The notes beneath the pieces are model-generated. The model was not told where the DNA came from, ran no database searches, and saw only the letters and a program-made list of their open reading frames with translations. From positions 6,944,001 through 7,008,000 of the forward strand of contig NZ_AP018920.1 in NCBI RefSeq assembly GCF_003945385.1: a DNA stretch of 64,000 nt, in the 5' to 3' direction. Within the stretch, counting starts at the first letter, position 1. Every line of letters begins with the position of its first letter. A program made the translations under genes and the position numbers. This DNA is from Pseudonocardia autotrophica. Lineage in GTDB: Bacteria; Actinomycetota; Actinomycetes; Mycobacteriales; Pseudonocardiaceae. Shown here one piece after another: positions 23,750-32,157 of this stretch.

Positions 23750-25312
23750 ATGCGAGTCATCGACTACATCGACAAGGGCGCAGACCGCGACCCCGACCGG
23801 CCGTTGATCGTCACGGACTCGACGATCATCACCCACGGCGAGGCCAGGGCGGCGTCGTGGCGCTACGCGGCCGGCCTGCACGCCGCAGGCCTTCAGGTCG
23901 GTGACGCGGTCGGGGTGCTCGCACCGAACTGCCCGGAGGCGGTCCTCGCGATGTGGGGGCTCTGGCGAGCAGGCGGGGCCTGGGTCCCGCTCAACCCCCT
24001 CAACTCGCTGTCGGCGACCCTGGACTTCGCCAACACCGTCGACTGTCGATGGCTGTTCCTGCATTCGGCATTTGCCGCGGACGTGGACCGGATCCGTGCC
24101 GCCGTGCCCGGCGTGCGCGCGGTGGTCGCGCTCGACCGGCCCTTCCCCGGCGCGACGTCGATGACGGATTTCCTCGCCGCAGGAGCCGGTACCACCGTCC
24201 CCGACTGGGATGACCCGTTCGGCAGCCCGGACGTCACCTGCGCGCTCTGGCCGACCGGCGGGACGACCGGCAAGTCGAAGGCGGTCCGATTTCCGAACTC
24301 CGTGTGGGCGGCGTTGACCGAGACGGCCACCCGGGACTGGTCGATCACCGAGCATCCGGTGAACCTCGCGGTGGCACCGATGACGCACGCCGCGGGCGGG
24401 GTCGCGGTCATCTACGCCTCCGTCGGCGCGACGATCATCCTCAGGCCGGGCTTCGACGCCGACGACGTCCTGACCCAGATCGAGAAGCACCGCGTCACGA
24501 CCGTGTTCCTCCCGCCGACCGCCTACTACGGCGTACTCGACCAGCAGCGGACGAAGCCTCGGGACTGCTCGAGTCTGCAGATGCTGCTGCTGGCCGCGGC
24601 GCCCGTGTCACCCGAGCGACTGGGACAGGGGGTCGAGCTGTTCGGCCCTTGTATCGCCCAGTGCTGGGGTCAGGCGGAGTCCCCGATGGTGCTGACCTGG
24701 TTGTCTCCCTCGGATGTCGCTGCGGCAGTGGCCGGGGACCACCCCGAGAGACTCGCGAGCTGTGGCCGCCCGACCTTCTCCAGTCGGGTTGCGGTGATGG
24801 CAGAGGATGGCCGACTTCTCCCAGCCGGTGAACGGGGTGAGCTCGTCGCTCGCGGCGCCCTCGTGGCACCCGAGTACCTGCACCAGGCCGACGAGACCGC
24901 CGCAATCCGCCGCTTCGGCTGGCACCACACAGGGGACATCGGCTACATCGACGACGACGGGTTCGTCTACATCGTCGACCGCTTGAAGGAAATGATCATC
25001 ACGGGGGGCTTCAACGTCTATCCGGCGGAGGTCGAAGCCGCGCTCCTCCGCCTCGACGGCGTCCGGGGCTGCGCTGTGGTGGGGGCACCGGATCCGAAAT
25101 GGGGCGAGGCCGTCGTCGCCTTCGTCGTGCCGAACGAGCCGGACGCCGTGGATCCGGACTCCGTCATAGGGGCCGTTCGCGAGATGTTGGGTCCGATCAA
25201 GACGCCGAAGCGGATCATGTTCGTCGACCGCCTGCCCCAGACCCCGGTGGGCAAGATCGACAAGAAGGCGATTCGCGCCGAACTGTGGGCGGGGCTCGAA
25301 CGGGCGCTCTGA
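23750..25312 (+). CDS. Acyl-CoA synthetase (AMP-binding, class I adenylate-forming)
   Basis: A 520-residue ligase converting a carboxylic acid, ATP and CoA to acyl-CoA. Visible motifs are TGGTTGKSK at 169-177 (phosphate-binding loop), GWHHTGDIGYIDDDGF (A7), VDRLKEMIITGGFNVYP (A8 hinge) and the catalytic lysine K502 in TPVGKIDK (A10). The ATG follows GAAAGG. It resembles long/medium-chain or aromatic acyl ligases without clear substrate preference. It probably forms a short operon with the amidase; the thiolase on the other side of the mobile block could act further down the same pathway. The 196 bases after it contain no evident gene. Confidence 0.88.
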   Translation: MRVIDYIDKGADRDPDRPLIVTDSTIITHGEARAASWRYAAGLHAAGLQVGDAVGVLAPNCPEAVLAMWGLWRAGGAWVPLNPLNSLSATLDFANTVDCRWLFLHSAFAADVDRIRAAVPGVRAVVALDRPFPGATSMTDFLAAGAGTTVPDWDDPFGSPDVTCALWPTGGTTGKSKAVRFPNSVWAALTETATRDWSITEHPVNLAVAPMTHAAGGVAVIYASVGATIILRPGFDADDVLTQIEKHRVTTVFLPPTAYYGVLDQQRTKPRDCSSLQMLLLAAAPVSPERLGQGVELFGPCIAQCWGQAESPMVLTWLSPSDVAAAVAGDHPERLASCGRPTFSSRVAVMAEDGRLLPAGERGELVARGALVAPEYLHQADETAAIRRFGWHHTGDIGYIDDDGFVYIVDRLKEMIITGGFNVYPAEVEAALLRLDGVRGCAVVGAPDPKWGEAVVAFVVPNEPDAVDPDSVIGAVREMLGPIKTPKRIMFVDRLPQTPVGKIDKKAIRAELWAGLERAL

Positions 25313-25508
25313 TCGACCTGCGCATCTCACGTCGGGGTTCGCTCCCAACGCGTTCGTTCTGGAAGGCGGAGATAGGTCAGACAGCCCGGCACGCGGGCAC
25401 GCCCCCGTCGGGAGTCAACCGAATTCTGGGCCGTCCCGCCCGTCTCGAGCGACAGCCTCTCTGCCGGTCGTCCAGGCCGGCGACGTCGTCAACGTTCTGA
25501 GACGCGGC

Positions 25509-25997
25509 CTAGCAGCCGTCGACTCCGGGTGCGGTGTAGGCGCACCGGGCCCAATACTCGTCCTGCGCCGCGGACTCGGCCGCGTTGAGCTCGGCGTCCT
25601 GCTCGGGTGAGCAGCCGTACCCGATGCAGTCGCGGTCGACCCAGTTCTGCTCGGCGAAGGCCCGGTGCGCTGCTTCCTTCTCCGCGATGAGGTCGAGGCA
25701 GTCCTTGTTCGTGATCATGTCCGGGTCATCGGGGTTGTCGAACCGCGCCGCCGCCGCCGGTTCGCAGGTGAGCACATACTTCGGCAGCGCCTGGACCGCA
25801 GCCCGTGCGTCGGTGACCGCGGTGACCGCCTGCTGCCCACCCACCGGCAGAGACAACTTCTTTGCCGGCGGTGACACCACGACGGCGAGCGGGATGGACC
25901 CCGGCTGCGACTTCGAGGGCGCGGCCCCGGCGGCCCCGGCGAGCCCGAACCCAGCCAGCGCGACGACCACGATCGCGAGCAACACGTGGCGGCTCAC
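25509..25997 (-). CDS. Secreted cysteine-containing protein of unknown function
   Basis: A 162-residue protein with a clear Sec signal peptide (VLLAIVVVALAGFGLAGAAGAA, cleavage near residue 26). The mature part has seven cysteines (for example VLTCEPAA, NKDCLDLI, RDCIGYGCSPE, WARCAY, and the last residue), suggesting disulphides outside the cell. A charged helical stretch (CLDLIAEKEAAHRAFAEQ) lies in the middle. The GTG at 25997 overlaps the stop of the upstream membrane-protein gene (GTGA), so the two are made together. I do not recognise a family. It lies in the segment beside the integrase remnant and may be cargo of an integrated element. Confidence 0.65.
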   Translation of the reverse strand: MSRHVLLAIVVVALAGFGLAGAAGAAPSKSQPGSIPLAVVVSPPAKKLSLPVGGQQAVTAVTDARAAVQALPKYVLTCEPAAAARFDNPDDPDMITNKDCLDLIAEKEAAHRAFAEQNWVDRDCIGYGCSPEQDAELNAAESAAQDEYWARCAYTAPGVDGC

Positions 25998-26827
25998 GAC
26001 GCCCCCTGCATGGTCCAGGTGCAGCCACCGGAGAACTTGACGAACTCGCCCGCACCGATCGTGACCGAGGACGGGCCGTCGGTGATGTCGTTGGCGATGA
26101 TCGACGACGAGTCACCGGAGTCGTCGCTGAGCCGAGCCTGGTAGCAGGCCCGCGCACCGGCGATGGGACCGTCCGTCTTGTAGCGGCCTGCCTCGATGTC
26201 CGCACCGACTTCGTAGGTGCCGTCCGACACCGACGTCGCCGGCCCGGTCGCGACCGGAGCCGGGGCACCGGACTGGCCGGAGGACGCCGAGGGGAACGTG
26301 TACTGCGGGCACAGGTTCCGGTGGGCGGCATCAACCATGACCGCAGCGACCTGCGGGCCCAGCTTCGACGTGCCGAGCTCGGCGACCAGGTCTTCGCGGC
26401 TGTACTCCTGGTAGGCCATCACATCGCAGGCACCTCGCCCGATCCCGACCATCGCCTGGTCGGTCATGGTGCTGTTGAGACCGGGGGTGTCGAGCACGTC
26501 CGCGACGAATGCTTCCTCCGCCGTCGGAACAGCAGATGGTGAGGCAGCCGTCGCGCTGTCGGTCTCGACGCTGCCGGTCGACCGGGCGGTCGTGAGCGCC
26601 ATCCCGGCACCGGCAGCGACGGCTACCACTCCGATGAGGATTGCCCAGGGCCAGCGGCGGCGACGCTTCGGAGACTGAACCGTCGACGCAGATTCCGTCG
26701 CCGCGGACCGCTGGACGGGGATCTGGGTCGAGTCCGATGCGGACCACTGATGCTGCTGCCATGCCTGGAACCGGGCCCACTCCTCGCGGTCCTGTTGGGG
26801 CATCGACTCCCACGTCTGCTTGTCCAC
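25994..26827 (-). CDS. Membrane-anchored protein with DUF732-like domain
   Basis: A 277-residue protein. The order is a cytoplasmic Gln/Glu-rich head (1-50), a basic cluster KRRRR, a membrane segment at about 59-80 and an outside part. Residues about 103-170 (EEAFVADVLDTPGLNSTMTDQAMVGIGRGACDVMAY ... HRNLCP) have the DUF732 pattern with two cysteines, known from mycobacterial secreted proteins. The C-terminal 75 residues (DGTYEVGADIEAGRYKTDGP ... ARACYQARLS ... VKFSGGCTW) look like the small beta-sandwich found in many actinobacterial and phage envelope proteins. It is coupled to the secreted Cys-rich protein. Function unknown; envelope-related is the safest statement. Confidence 0.72.
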   Translation of the reverse strand: MDKQTWESMPQQDREEWARFQAWQQHQWSASDSTQIPVQRSAATESASTVQSPKRRRRWPWAILIGVVAVAAGAGMALTTARSTGSVETDSATAASPSAVPTAEEAFVADVLDTPGLNSTMTDQAMVGIGRGACDVMAYQEYSREDLVAELGTSKLGPQVAAVMVDAAHRNLCPQYTFPSASSGQSGAPAPVATGPATSVSDGTYEVGADIEAGRYKTDGPIAGARACYQARLSDDSGDSSSIIANDITDGPSSVTIGAGEFVKFSGGCTWTMQGAS

Positions 26828-26842
26828 GTCCCCGACCTCCCG

Positions 26843-27247
26843 CTACCGGACGAGCCCTGCTTGGGCCGTTCGGCCGTCACGTCGAGGACGATCACCGCCG
26901 TGTTTCCGCTGGTCATCAACTCTGATGACCAGCGATAGGTTCACGCAACGTTGTGTGCGGCGCGACGACACGGAGTTCGTGACGACTTCGCCCGTGGCCA
27001 CCACACCCCGCCCCTTCGCAGCAGCAGTCGATGATCGGCGGCACAGAGCTGCGAGGCGGTGATGGTACGGGTCCAGCCAGAGAACGGCTGCTTGGAGGCG
27101 ATGGCGATCGCGCTGGGCGAGCTGTCGCTCGTCGGAGACCTCGACGAGCTCGTAGACCAGCTTCGTCGCGGGCGAGTAGCGGACCCGGACGCCCGGCCGT
27201 GCCCACCAGACCAAGATCAAATCTGATGCTACAGGCAGCGACGTCAC
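26843..27247 (-). CDS. Doubtful hypothetical protein
   Basis: A 134-residue frame in the otherwise gene-free 26828-27329 interval. The first half (LVWWARPGVRVRYSPATKLVYELVEVSDERQLAQRDRHRL) has normal amino acid composition and could be real, but the second half is Arg-rich as in a shadow frame. Overlapping frames on the other strand are also open. I see no family, ribosome binding site or coupling. If it is not coding, the interval holds only the promoters of the two divergent units. Confidence 0.25.
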   Translation of the reverse strand: MTSLPVASDLILVWWARPGVRVRYSPATKLVYELVEVSDERQLAQRDRHRLQAAVLWLDPYHHRLAALCRRSSTAAAKGRGVVATGEVVTNSVSSRRTQRCVNLSLVIRVDDQRKHGGDRPRRDGRTAQAGLVR

Positions 27248-27329
27248 GCCGGGACTCTCGGCGCAGCTAACACGCCGACCGGGCGGGACGAATGTGACAG
27301 CGGGGATACCAGGACAGGGAGGCCAGTCG

Positions 27330-27671
27330 GTGAGTGCACGCGACGAGCTGCGGCGGGTGAACGAGCTGCACCACCGCGCCGAGGTGCAGCGGCGGGCGAT
27401 GATGACCCCGCAGGAACGCGCCGCAGCCGACTACGTCCTCGAGTCCGAGCGGACCATGCGGGAAGGCCGCAAGGCTGCCGGCGAGACGGCGATGGCGGTC
27501 GGCGTCGCCGGGTTCTTCGCCGCGATCGTGGCGATGGCCGCGTTGACGCCATGGCTGTTCCTGCCGGTCCTCCTCGCCGGGCTGTGGGCGGCTCGGGTGG
27601 TGTTCAAGATCCGGATGGGTCAGGTGAACCGGGAGCTGTCGGCCGCACCGGCGCCGTGGGACCGGAACTGA
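27330..27671 (+). CDS. Small two-helix membrane protein
   Basis: A 113-residue protein. The GTG at 27330 follows AGGGAGG at 27316-27322. The N-terminal half is a charged helix (DELRRVNELHHRAEVQRRAMMTPQERAAADYVLESERTMREGRKAA), which could be a coiled coil. Two adjacent hydrophobic segments follow (MAVGVAGFFAAIVAMAAL and LFLPVLLAGLWAARVVF), and a short tail. No family is recognised. It is followed after about 30 bases by the integrase remnant in the same direction. Confidence 0.6.
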   Translation: MSARDELRRVNELHHRAEVQRRAMMTPQERAAADYVLESERTMREGRKAAGETAMAVGVAGFFAAIVAMAALTPWLFLPVLLAGLWAARVVFKIRMGQVNRELSAAPAPWDRN

Positions 27672-27703
27672 CACCTCGGTCGATACTTCGGCGGGGCTGC
27701 TGC

Positions 27704-28027
27704 GGAGGCAACTTCCGCCGGAACGTCTTCGACGACGCGGCCGCGCGGGTCGGGATCGTCGGACTGAGTCCGCACGGGCTCCGGCACACGGCGGCGTCGA
27801 TGGCGATCGCGGCCGGGGCGACGGTCGTGGTGGTCCAGACGGTGCTGGGCCATTCCAGCCCGGTCGTCACACTGCGCACGTACTCGCACCTGTTCGCCGA
27901 CGACCTCGACACGGTCGCGGACCGCCTCCAAGAGGCCAAGATCAAAGCGGATGCGGACCAGGTGCGGACCGACCGGCCGGTGTCTGATCTTCCGATGGTG
28001 AAGCAGGAGGCCCGCCATGCTGGCTGA
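27704..28027 (+). pseudogene. C-terminal remnant of a tyrosine integrase
   Basis: The frame from about 27704 matches the catalytic end of phage/ICE-type tyrosine recombinases: FRRNVFDDAAARVGI, then GLSPHGLRHTAASMAIAAG with the H-x-x-R pair, and VLGHSSPVVTLRTYSHLF with the final His and the nucleophilic Tyr. The N-terminal DNA-binding domains and the first catalytic Arg are absent, and the preceding residues are unrelated, so the gene is truncated. It ends 13 bases before the 3' end of tRNA-Thr, the classical position of an integrase gene next to its attachment site. It is the trace of an element once integrated at this tRNA. Confidence 0.85.
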
Positions 28028-28040
28028 CCTGCTGCTTTCC

Positions 28041-28117
28041 TGGAGCCGCCTGCGGGAATCGAACCCGCGACCTACGCATTACGAGTGCGTTGCTCTGGCC
28101 GTCTGAGCTAAGGCGGC
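28041..28117 (-). tRNA. tRNA-Thr (anticodon CGT)
   Basis: The minus strand reads GCCGCCT (acceptor), TAGCTCAGACGGCCAGAGCA (D-arm region), the anticodon arm CGCA-CTCGTAA-TGCG with anticodon CGT at complement 28081-28083, AGGTC (variable loop), GCGGG TTCGATT CCCGC (T-arm), AGGCGGC (acceptor), T as discriminator and an encoded CCA (28041-28043). All stems pair. It decodes ACG. Its 3' end faces the integrase remnant. Confidence 0.95.
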
Positions 28118-28234
28118 GTGCTGCGGGCCAAGTGTAGCGACCATCCCCGCGCCCCCCGCCGCAGCCCCCACCGCCCCGATGATCAACCGAAAGTCGGACG
28201 CCACGGCGCCTCCGCAGCGGGCACCATCCGGATC

Positions 28235-30517
28235 GTGCTGACGCGATGGGTGGCGGTCCTGGTGCTCGTGCTGCTTGCCGGGATGAGCTGGTGGGACGGC
28301 CGCGCCCCGGCCCCGGTCGGGGCCGATTCGCCGGCCGACGGGTTCAGCGCCGGGCGGGCGATGCAGACGGTGGAGGAGCTGGCCGGCGAGCCCCGGCCGG
28401 CGGGGAGCCCGGCCGCCACCCGGGCCCGGGACGAGATCGTGGACCGGCTGACGGCGGCCGGGCTGTCCACCCGGCTGCACTCGTCGACCGGGGTGATCCA
28501 GCGGGACGGCCGGGTGGGCGCCGCCCCGGTCGACAACATCGTCGCGACGCTCCCGGGGACCGATCCGACCGGGGCCGTCGTGCTCGCCGCGCACTACGAC
28601 TCGGTCGCCGGTGGGCCCGGCGCCGCCGACGACATGTCGTCGGTCGCCGCGATCCTGGAGGCCGTCCGGGCGCTGCGGACCGGGCCTCCGCTGCGCAACG
28701 ACCTGATCGTGCTGATCACCGACGCCGAGGAGATCGGCCTGCTCGGGGCCGAGGCCTGGGTGCGCGAGGAGCTCGGTCCGCGGCCCACGGTGACGCTCAA
28801 CTTCGAGGCCCGCGGTGTCTCCGGGCCGTCGCTGATGTTCCAGACCTCGCCCGGCAACGCGGAGCTGGTCCGGGCCTTCGCCGAGGCGGTGCCGCACCCG
28901 GTCGGGGACTCGTCGCTGGCCGAGGCCTACCGGATTCTGCCCAACGACACCGACCTCACCCGGGTGCTCGACGCCGGCCGCCCCGGGATGAACTTCGCGT
29001 TCGTCGAGCAGCCGATCGAGTACCACACCGACGGTGACTCGCCGGCGAACCTGAGCGAGGCCAGCGTGCAGGGCCACGGGGCGGCGGCACTCGGGCTGGC
29101 CCGGGTGCTGGGGGACCGCGATCTCGCTCCGCTCGATCCCGCCGTGTCCGGGGTTCCGCCGTCGGACGACGTCACCTACTTCCGCGTCGCCGGCGGGCTG
29201 GTCGTGTACCCGGGAGCGCTGGTCTGGCCGGTCGCCGGGCTCGGCCTGGTCGCCGTGGCCGGCGCTGTCCTGGCCGGGCGCCGGCGGGGTCTGCTGACCG
29301 TGCCCCGAGTGCTCGGCGCGGCCGGTGGCGTCGTGCTGACGGCGATCGCCGGGACGCTCGCCTCGATCGGGCTGTGGCAGGTGCTGGTGGCGATCCGCCC
29401 GTCGTACGCCGATACCGGGCCGTTCCTGCACCGTCCCGAGCCGGTGCAGCTGGCCGCGGTCGCGCTCGCGGTGCTGCTCACCTCGGTCTGGTACCTCCTG
29501 GTTCGGCGATGGGCCGGGAGGTCCGCCGCGGCGGCCGGGGCGGCTCTGCTGCTCGCCGTGCTGGGGGTGGTGACCGCCGCGACGCTGCCCGGGCTGTCGT
29601 ACCTGTTCGCGTGGCCGGCCCTCGGTCTCGGACTCGGCCTGCTCGCCACGACGTTCCTCGACCGGCGTCCGGTGGCCGCGACGGTCGCCGTCACCGTCGG
29701 CGCGGTCCCGGCCGTCGCGCTGCTGATCCCGCTGGGCTGGGACCTCTTCACGTTGTCCGGGATCGCGGACGGCATCGCGGCCGCCGTGCAGGTACTGACG
29801 TTCGCCGCTCTGACCGCGCTGCTGGTGCCCACCGGAACACCGTCGCCGGCCACCGGCCGAGGCACGCCGGCCGCGCGGCTCGCGGTACCCGCCGGGGCGC
29901 TCGCGGTCGCGGTGGCGCTGAGCGCGACCGGGCTGCTGCTGGACCGCCCGGACCTCTCGCAGCCGCAGTCGTCGCACCTGTCGTTCCTGCAGAACGCCGA
30001 CACCGGCGAGGCCCGCTGGGTCAGCGCGGACACCGCACCCGCGGACTGGACCGCCGGGTACCTCGCGGACGCCGAGCCCGCCGAGGTGCCGGCCTGGCCG
30101 GGGCCGACCCCGGTGCGCACCGGCCCGGCGGCACCGCTGCCGGTGTCCGGGCCGTCCGCCGAGATCGTCGAACGGACACCGGAACGGCTGGTCGTGCAGG
30201 TCACGAGCCCGCGCGGGGCACCGACCGTCGCCGTCCGTACCGATCGGCCGCTGCCCGCCGTGACCGTCACCCCGGCCGGGCGGCCACCGGTGCGGGCGGA
30301 CGGAGCGCTCGACGAGATCCAGCTGAACGCGGTCGGCCCGCAGGGGGTGCGCGTGGAGCTCGCCGATCCCGGCCCCGAGCCGGTCACCCTCACCGTCTCC
30401 GACCTGACCGTCGGCCTCGCCGAGCTGCCGGGTGCGCTGCCGCGCCCGCCGGAGCTGCGCGGGTCGCCGCGCAGCGACAGCGATCGCGTCGTGCTGACCC
30501 GGACCGTCAGCGGCTGA
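28235..30517 (+). CDS. Membrane-bound M28-family metallopeptidase
   Basis: A 760-residue protein. After an N-terminal membrane anchor (WVAVLVLVLLAGMSWW) comes a zinc aminopeptidase-type M28 domain at about 40-300, with H120 and D132 (AAHYDSVAGGPGAADDMSS), E165-E166 (DAEEIGLLG), E191 (NFEARG) and H264 (YHTDGDSP), the two-zinc set. Eight or so membrane helices follow at about 315-590 and a soluble C-terminal domain outside. The order M28 then multi-helix region resembles eukaryotic ER metallopeptidase 1 and vacuolar membrane proteases. GTG 28235 is chosen because it starts the signal anchor and the upstream part of the frame overlaps the tRNA region. Its stop overlaps the convergent gene by 11 bases. 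Confidence 0.85.
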   Translation: MLTRWVAVLVLVLLAGMSWWDGRAPAPVGADSPADGFSAGRAMQTVEELAGEPRPAGSPAATRARDEIVDRLTAAGLSTRLHSSTGVIQRDGRVGAAPVDNIVATLPGTDPTGAVVLAAHYDSVAGGPGAADDMSSVAAILEAVRALRTGPPLRNDLIVLITDAEEIGLLGAEAWVREELGPRPTVTLNFEARGVSGPSLMFQTSPGNAELVRAFAEAVPHPVGDSSLAEAYRILPNDTDLTRVLDAGRPGMNFAFVEQPIEYHTDGDSPANLSEASVQGHGAAALGLARVLGDRDLAPLDPAVSGVPPSDDVTYFRVAGGLVVYPGALVWPVAGLGLVAVAGAVLAGRRRGLLTVPRVLGAAGGVVLTAIAGTLASIGLWQVLVAIRPSYADTGPFLHRPEPVQLAAVALAVLLTSVWYLLVRRWAGRSAAAAGAALLLAVLGVVTAATLPGLSYLFAWPALGLGLGLLATTFLDRRPVAATVAVTVGAVPAVALLIPLGWDLFTLSGIADGIAAAVQVLTFAALTALLVPTGTPSPATGRGTPAARLAVPAGALAVAVALSATGLLLDRPDLSQPQSSHLSFLQNADTGEARWVSADTAPADWTAGYLADAEPAEVPAWPGPTPVRTGPAAPLPVSGPSAEIVERTPERLVVQVTSPRGAPTVAVRTDRPLPAVTVTPAGRPPVRADGALDEIQLNAVGPQGVRVELADPGPEPVTLTVSDLTVGLAELPGALPRPPELRGSPRSDSDRVVLTRTVSG

Positions 30518-31013
30518 ACGGGTAACGCGGGCCGGGCTCCCACGGCCCGCCGTCGTAACGCCACAGCGCCAGGCCGGTCACCGTCGCGTCCCAGGGCGTG
30601 AAACCGGCGGTGAGCTGCTCGTGCAACGCACGGGCCCGCTCCGGGGGGACCTTGTTCTGGACGGTCACGTGCAGCTCGGACTTGCCGGCGTCCTGCCGGG
30701 TCAGGTGGTCGCTCCAGCGTCCGGCGAGATCCCGGCGCAGCGCGAGCAGCGCGGGTGAGTCCAGTGTGTACGCGACACCGCGGCCGAGCGACCGGATGCC
30801 GGCCACCCGGGCCGGCAACGGCGCCCGGTCCGCGGCGGCGGCGACGTCGGCGACCACGCCGGACGAGAACTCCGCGGGCAGCGCGTGGAACAGGGTCAGG
30901 TGTGCGCCGACCTGTAGCCGCTCCGGCGGGAAGTGCCGCGTGCGGAGCCCGTCGAGATGACGGTCGGTGGCCTCGTCGAGCAGGGCGGTGAGGATCAGCG
31001 GCCGGTCATCCAC
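30507..31013 (-). CDS. 2'-5' RNA ligase / cyclic phosphodiesterase-like protein
   Basis: A 168-residue member of the 2H phosphoesterase superfamily. The two defining motifs are H38-L-T40 (GAHLTLFHALP) and H115-V-T117 (ELHVTVQNKV). Such proteins hydrolyse or form 2'-5' or cyclic phosphodiester bonds in RNA or nucleotides. The C-terminal TGLALWRYDGGPWEP is typical of the bacterial branch. Its start overlaps the 3' end of the DNA polymerase III delta' gene by eight bases, so it is the last gene of that leftward operon. The target is unknown. Confidence 0.82.
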   Translation of the reverse strand: MDDRPLILTALLDEATDRHLDGLRTRHFPPERLQVGAHLTLFHALPAEFSSGVVADVAAAADRAPLPARVAGIRSLGRGVAYTLDSPALLALRRDLAGRWSDHLTRQDAGKSELHVTVQNKVPPERARALHEQLTAGFTPWDATVTGLALWRYDGGPWEPGPRYPFSR

Positions 31014-32157
31014 GGTGCAGCGCGGTCATCATCGCCTCGACCGCGATCCGCGGCTTGACGTTCTGCTCGAGGGCGTCCCGGCAGGCCAGCACCGCCTCCA
31101 GCCGGCACAGCGACGACTCCGGCCCCCACTCGGCCGCCGCGAGCCGCACCTCGCGGTCCCGGTCCGGGTTGGTCAGCGCCACCTGCGCGCCGCAGGCCAC
31201 GACGATGGTGTCCCGGTAGAAACCGGCCAGATCCACCAGCGCGCGGTCCAGCGCGTCCCGCTGGGTCCGGGTGGCGCGGCTCTTCTGCCGTTTCTCCAGG
31301 TCGCGTTCCGCCGCCTTCGCCGACCGGGCGGCCGAGGCGGCGCCCTTGCCGGTCCCGCCGGCACCCATCGCGACGGCCAGCTCCTCGCGTTCCGCGTCGT
31401 CCCGGGAGGAGCGCAGCTCCTCGGCCTCGCCCTCGGCCGACCGGATCAGCACCTCGGCGTGGAAGAACGCGTCGCCGAGCCGGCGCAGCTTCGTCGGCAC
31501 GCCGAGGATCTCCTCCCGCCGTGTCCGCGCCTGGGCGTCGCGGGCGAGCCGCCGGGCCCGGCCGACGTGCCCGCCGCACACCGACGCCGCCCACTGCGCC
31601 TGGTCCGGATCGATCCCGTCGCGGTCGCGCAGCACGCCCGCCACCGCCTCGGCGGACGGGCTGCGCAGGTGCACCATCCGGCAGCGGGAGCGGATCGTGA
31701 CCGGCACGTCGTCGGGATGGTCCGACGGGGCGCAGAGCAGGAACACCGTCTCCGGGGCCGGTTCCTCGACCGCCTTGAGCAGCGCGTTCGAGGCGCCCTC
31801 GGTGAGCCGGTCGGCATCGGCGATGATCACGATCTGCCAGCGGCCGGTCGCCGGCCGGCGGGCCGCGAGCTGCACCAGCGAGCGCATCTCGGCGACCGAG
31901 ATCGACAGGCCCTCGGGGACGATCTCGCGCACGTCGGAGTGCGTGCCGGCCAGCACGGTCCGGCAGGCGGCGCACTCGCCGCAGCCCTGGTACGGGCACT
32001 GCAGTGCCGCCGCGAACGCTCGCGCCGCGTTCGACCGGCCGGACCCGGGGGGCCCGGTGAACAGCCAGGCGTGCGTCATCGCGGTGGGATCCGACGCCGC
32101 GCCGCCCAGCTCGGCGACGGCGGCGGGCTGGCCGACCACATCGGCCCAGACGCTCAT
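31006..32157 (-). CDS. holB: DNA polymerase III subunit delta'
   Basis: A 383-residue clamp-loader subunit. It has GPPGSGRS at 35-42 in the P-loop position (Arg in place of the usual Lys, typical of the non-hydrolysing delta' subunit), a zinc module C54-x4-C59-x2-C62-x2-C65, and the LKAVEEP and SRCRMV segments (sensor and SRC motif). It works with DnaX and delta to load the sliding clamp. Its start overlaps the stop of the MFS/kinase gene (ATGA), the known order of tmk-like gene then holB in actinobacteria. Confidence 0.92.
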   Translation of the reverse strand: MSVWADVVGQPAAVAELGGAASDPTAMTHAWLFTGPPGSGRSNAARAFAAALQCPYQGCGECAACRTVLAGTHSDVREIVPEGLSISVAEMRSLVQLAARRPATGRWQIVIIADADRLTEGASNALLKAVEEPAPETVFLLCAPSDHPDDVPVTIRSRCRMVHLRSPSAEAVAGVLRDRDGIDPDQAQWAASVCGGHVGRARRLARDAQARTRREEILGVPTKLRRLGDAFFHAEVLIRSAEGEAEELRSSRDDAEREELAVAMGAGGTGKGAASAARSAKAAERDLEKRQKSRATRTQRDALDRALVDLAGFYRDTIVVACGAQVALTNPDRDREVRLAAAEWGPESSLCRLEAVLACRDALEQNVKPRIAVEAMMTALHRG

